In this document: positions 60,965 to 64,000 of the stretch, piece after piece
Layout of the letters: every line of letters begins with the position of its first letter
How positions within the stretch are numbered: position 1 is the stretch's first letter
Assembly: GCF_013393945.1 (NCBI RefSeq)
Contig: NZ_CP040297.1
Span: 2,930,804-2,994,803 of the forward strand
DNA: 64,000 nt
Source: Nostoc sp. TCL26-01
Lineage (GTDB): Bacteria > Cyanobacteriota > Cyanobacteriia > Cyanobacteriales > Nostocaceae
Direction of reading: 5' to 3'
Translations under genes and position numbers: made by a program
The notes under the pieces: model-generated
The model's database searches: none
What the model saw: the letters and a program-made list of their open reading frames with translations, nothing else
Told to the model about the DNA's origin: nothing

Positions 60965-61334
60965 TAGCCGTTCTCAAACGCTATCGGAAAATTTGTTTTG
61001 AAAAATCAACCACGCCTTTTTAAATTTTTGGCAAAGTTGTGTTTCCTTTATAACCTAATTTTTCTAATTTCAAGCGTTGTTTAAATTACTATTATTCCAG
61101 CGTAAATACTGATGACTTTATGAATTCAAGGCTTACTCAACAAGACCTGCTGTTGTGGGAAAGTGTAAAACTATAGAGACTTAAGTAAGTCTGTGGGAAA
61201 AAACAAAACTGAGTTAAGAAAAGTAAACAAAGCCGAAATCCTCTTTCCTCCTGCCTTCTGCCTCCTGCCTCCTGCCTTGCCATAGCGATAATTTTTAAAC
61301 CTGAGCTACTTAGAACCCCCACACCCCTAATTTT
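60965..61334. other. 370-bp intergenic region
   Basis: Between two minus-strand genes. It contains CCTCCTGCCTTCTGCCTCCTG heptamers (61246-61278), another STRR species. The rest is AT-rich. The 61-codon reverse frame (61137-61322) crosses the repeat and is not called. Confidence 0.55.
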
Positions 61335-62111
61335 TTAATCATCCGCCGTAGACATGAGATGCTTTAATAAGTCCAAACCTTTTTTGACTCTCCGCGACAC
61401 CGTAACTACACTAATACCTAAGTGTTCTGCTACTTGTTTTTGCGTCAAATCTTGCAAAAATACACATTCTAAAACTTCACGAGTCCGTTGTTCTAGTTGA
61501 AACAATGCTTGTTGTAAACGCAGTTGGTCTTCTTGTGCTAACTGGAAACTGCGGTAATGATTGTCAGGAACCATTTCTCCCAAGCTAGCGGCTCCTTCTT
61601 CACCGTCTTGCACCGGCACATCTAGACTCAAGGGAGAGCGATTAATCCATGCCAGTTTAATTTCTTGCCATTCATCTGGAGAGATTTCTAAAGCTGTGGC
61701 CAATTCTGAGTCAGTGGGTTGGCGATTGTATTCTTCTCTGAGAGAACGAGAAACTCCTATGGCTCGTTGTTGGATGGCTAAATAGCGTCGGGGAATCCGC
61801 ACGGTGACACCTTTATCTCTGAGGTAGTGTTGAATTTCCCCTCGGATATAAGGAATGGCAAAGGAGCTAAAGGCATGACCTTTAGAAATTTCAAACCTTT
61901 CGATAGCTCTGATTAAACCTAAACAACCAACTTGCACCAAATCTTCGTAATTTTCACGACATTGGTTGATCCAGTAATGAGCCTCTTTTCTGACTAGTCC
62001 AAAATTAAGCTGGACTAGTTGATTCCGAACAGTTTCTGAGCGAGATTGCTGGTATTCTCGCAACAACTGCCAAATCTCGTACTTTAATTCATTGGTAGCT
62101 GTTGTAGGCAT
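61335..62111 (-). CDS. sigF: Group 3 RNA polymerase sigma factor, SigF type
   Basis: A 258-residue alternative sigma-70 factor. Region 2 reads NFGLVRKEAHYWINQCRENY, EDLVQVGCLGLIRAIERF and FSSFAIPYIRGEIQHYLRD; region 3 has RIPRRYLAIQQ; region 4 has the helix-turn-helix LTQKQVAEHLGISVVTVSRR. There is no region 1.1. This fits group 3 (SigB/SigF) factors, and in Nostoc/Anabaena the sigF-like gene lies next to psbO as it does here. SigF in other cyanobacteria controls pilus and motility and stress genes. ATG 62111 begins the conserved MPTTATNELKYE; the upstream frame extension is unlikely. Confidence 0.92.
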   Translation of the reverse strand: MPTTATNELKYEIWQLLREYQQSRSETVRNQLVQLNFGLVRKEAHYWINQCRENYEDLVQVGCLGLIRAIERFEISKGHAFSSFAIPYIRGEIQHYLRDKGVTVRIPRRYLAIQQRAIGVSRSLREEYNRQPTDSELATALEISPDEWQEIKLAWINRSPLSLDVPVQDGEEGAASLGEMVPDNHYRSFQLAQEDQLRLQQALFQLEQRTREVLECVFLQDLTQKQVAEHLGISVVTVSRRVKKGLDLLKHLMSTADD

Positions 62112-62641
62112 AGCACCGGATTGATTGAGAAAATAAATATGGAGAGTAATCGCTAGTAAATTAGACTGCGATCGCGTGATATCAAACCAAATTTGATGAT
62201 CAAAATACCAAAGGATTGACAATCGAGCAGAATTTAAATTAGCGAAAATGAAATTGTGTTCTTATGAATTTTTGGTGTTTCCTGTAGCTTTATCAGTGCT
62301 ACATAGAGACAAAATAAGAAATTTCTAGTTAAAATTGAAACCGAGATTGTACTTAATTTTCCTAATAGGTAATCAGGCTGACTTTCTCCTAGATTTTGAG
62401 CAGTCAAAGTAGATCAGTTCTCAGTAGAGTTACTATAGGAGATATAGGAATTTTATGTAATCTTTAAAACTTAAAAATAATCAGTGTAAATTAAGCTAGT
62501 TATTCAGATTTTGGCAAAAGAATCAAGAGTAATAAGTGCAACATCTCAAAACTCATTGCTACTGAAATAGAACTGAAAAAGTTTATATTTATTTACAAAT
62601 TTTCGACATGAGCAGAGGCTATGGGCAATAGGCAATAAAAA
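62112..62641. other. 530-bp intergenic region upstream of sigF
   Basis: AT-rich leader and promoter region of sigF, on the same strand as psbO. No promoter could be placed with confidence. A short GTAATCTTTAAAACTTAAAA stretch and a GGGCAATAGGCAATAAA repeat (62619-62639) are present. Ends in the psbO terminator. Confidence 0.5.
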
Positions 62642-62658
62642 AAGGGCTAAAAGCCCTT
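62637..62658 (-). terminator. Intrinsic terminator of psbO
   Basis: On the minus strand AAGGGCT and AGCCCTT pair over a 3-base loop, followed by a T-run. It is 30 bases past the psbO stop and separates psbO from sigF. Confidence 0.92.
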
Positions 62659-62687
62659 CGTTGTCATTATTGGTAATTTAAGAAAAT

Positions 62688-63521
62688 TTAAGCGCGGTTG
62701 GGTTCAACACGAGCGTAAAAAATACCCCGAATTTTCACTTCCTTGGGTTCATCAGCACCTAGATCAGTGTCAGATGGTTGTTCGCTTTCAAAAGTACCAG
62801 CAATTTCACCACTACCGCTATCTACTTTAGCTACTTGTAGAGAAATGTTGCCTTGAAGAATGTCAGTACGCTTAACGTTAGTGCGGGTGAGTTCTTCATC
62901 GTCAGCTTGGGCTGGAAGCGCTACGGCGTTATCATAGCCGCTAACAACACCACGACCTTTAGGATCAAGGAAAGCAGCACCACGATAAGAAGGTACCTTG
63001 AATGAGCCTTCAAAGTCGGTGGAAGTATTGAGACTGCTTACACCGGGTTGTGTTTGAGCCACTAAGTTTTTAATGGTGAACAGGAATGGTACTCGTTCAC
63101 CACCAGGTAGCTGTACAGTGATGGCTTGGAAGTCAAGACCATCTTTTTCTGTAAAGGTGAGGCTTTTGTCTTCGTTGAACTTGAGATCACCAGATACTTG
63201 GTCAATAGTGGAAGTGTATCTAGTTAACAATTTGCCACCAACAAATTCTGCTGTTTGGCGTTTGTTAGCAGGTTCTTCCTTGACGAAGAAATTGGTTGGT
63301 TCCAAGCAAAGTTCTTTGATGACATAGGACTGGCTAGAATCTAGGGGAATGGAACCACGGCTGGTTTCTGTCAGCTGGGGACATTTGTTAGCCAAGCCAG
63401 TACCCCGGATTTGTTCGTAGGTGAGTATGTCTTTACCGCTAGAAGCAGGAGCATCACTACAAGCAGTAATTAGCCCCAGGCACATAGCCAAGAATGCAAC
63501 AATTAAAGCGCGATACCTCAT
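62688..63521 (-). CDS. psbO: Photosystem II manganese-stabilising protein PsbO
   Basis: The 33-kDa extrinsic subunit that shields the Mn4CaO5 cluster on the lumenal face of photosystem II. The 277-residue precursor has a signal peptide (LIVAFLAMCLGLITAC), then the mature start with LTYEQIRGTGLANKCPQLTE, two conserved cysteines (KCPQL and ELCLEP), FFVKEEPANKRQTAEFVGGK, and the loops GDLKFNEDKSLTFTEKDGLD and KGRGVVSGYDNAVALP. All are standard PsbO regions. Signal ends ITAC, so lipidation is possible, but PsbO is usually cut by signal peptidase I. GAGG six bases before ATG 63521 sets the start. Confidence 0.98.
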   Translation of the reverse strand: MRYRALIVAFLAMCLGLITACSDAPASSGKDILTYEQIRGTGLANKCPQLTETSRGSIPLDSSQSYVIKELCLEPTNFFVKEEPANKRQTAEFVGGKLLTRYTSTIDQVSGDLKFNEDKSLTFTEKDGLDFQAITVQLPGGERVPFLFTIKNLVAQTQPGVSSLNTSTDFEGSFKVPSYRGAAFLDPKGRGVVSGYDNAVALPAQADDEELTRTNVKRTDILQGNISLQVAKVDSGSGEIAGTFESEQPSDTDLGADEPKEVKIRGIFYARVEPNRA

Positions 63522-64000
63522 GGTCAACCTCAATGTCAAAAATTGATATATAAAGGGTTTGGGCATAGGGATGAGTACACTTAGATCCAATATGGCATCA
63601 ATGTGTACCTCAACTAACGCGAAGATGAAATTTAATTTCGCGCTTTGTCAATGCCGATGGCATCAACAGCGTCGCCCAAGTCGTTCTGTATTACCTATGT
63701 GTTACCACTAAATACAGCCCATTGCTTTATAAGGAAATCAGCCAGATCATACGATTTTTTTTAACTCAAAATCAAAGCACTCTAGTGTCAACTGATTAGC
63801 TGTGATCCCATCATGCTCAGTTTGAGTCTGTGTGAAGCCTTACTGCTTAGTTTTTTGATATGACTGACGAGTGTGGAGATAGGGGGATAAGGGGATAAGG
63901 GGATAGGGGGATAAGGGGACAAGGGGACAAGGGGGACAAGGGGGACAAGGAGAGAATAATTTTTGACCAATGACTAATGACCAATGACTAATGACTATTT
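63522..64000. other. psbO upstream region with STRR arrays
   Basis: The first 200-250 bases are the presumed psbO leader and promoter; a TATGGC-type -10 near 63590 is possible but unproven. From 63868 to 63955 purine-rich heptamer-like units (GGGGATAA, GGGGACAA) occur, then TGACCAATGACTAATGAC heptamers to the window end. The reverse 60-codon frame here is a repeat product. Confidence 0.5.

Noticed and set aside
63788..63970. Pro/Ser-rich 60-codon minus-strand frame
   Set aside because: It is the translation of purine-rich heptamer-like repeats upstream of psbO.

Overview
The window comes from a filamentous, probably heterocyst-forming cyanobacterium (Nostocales; Nostoc/Anabaena/Calothrix-like). 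Evidence seen directly: psbO next to a SigF-type sigma factor, the carotenoid pair crtP-crtB, a CAAD/CURT1-like thylakoid protein, dense HIP1 octamers (GCGATCGC) in genes, and many intergenic arrays of 7-bp tandem repeats (STRRs), a known hallmark of this order. No rRNA, CRISPR array, prophage or intact transposase was seen; three tRNA genes are present (Arg-ACG, Ser-GCT, Pro-CGG).

Layout. 1-9.6 kb: lipA, a DUF2795 protein, moaC, tRNA-Arg, an MFS transporter, a family-2 glycosyltransferase, an NlpC/P60 murein endopeptidase divergent from a beta-lactamase-fold serine hydrolase, an outer-membrane-like protein and a NatB-like amino-acid binding lipoprotein. 9.6-20.2 kb: tRNA-Ser, crtB and crtP (overlapping), a 2-oxoglutarate dioxygenase-like protein, NagZ-type GH3, a secreted alpha/beta hydrolase, an SDR and a GH57 enzyme. 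20.2-23.3 kb is decayed accessory DNA: remnants of a GNAT acetyltransferase and a ParD-like antitoxin, two coiled-coil proteins, a Uma2 nuclease, and an antitoxin with a truncated toxin. 23.5-29.2 kb is one 1878-residue Calx-beta protein ending in seven identical 34-residue repeats. 29.5-32.4 kb: ygfZ and a mutL whose frame is broken inside a heptanucleotide-repeat array. 33-49 kb: a double-glycine-leader peptide, tRNA-Pro, miniature transposon-like repeats, CAAD, BON and stress-type proteins, a large repeat membrane protein, DUF2301, a SAM hydroxide adenosyltransferase, a GTPase, a PhnD-like lipoprotein divergent from a heme/HAMP sensor, a Ser/Thr kinase and a parvulin-like isomerase.

The most interesting region is 49.7-54.8 kb. 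On the minus strand six small precursor-like peptides with conserved leaders (four of them tandem-duplicated paralogues in about 384-bp units with a conserved hairpin in each leader region) lie upstream of an APH-fold kinase and a HopA1-family protein. A kinase plus HopA1-type lyase pair is the enzymatic signature of class V lanthipeptide (LxmK/LxmY) and thioamitide (TvaC/TvaD) pathways, which phosphorylate Ser/Thr and eliminate phosphate. All precursors here lack cysteine, so ordinary lanthionine or aminovinyl-cysteine rings cannot form. This suggests an unusual dehydrated RiPP family. A peptide at 33 kb shares the leader motif.

54.8-64 kb: an M16 peptidase pair (one active, one without the zinc motif), a TetR regulator, a DUF4332 HhH protein, a lipoprotein pair, sigF and psbO. 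The second clear story is mutL: loss of one 7-bp unit, or of one C, would restore the reading frame, so mismatch repair may be switched by repeat slippage, unless the shift is a sequencing error.
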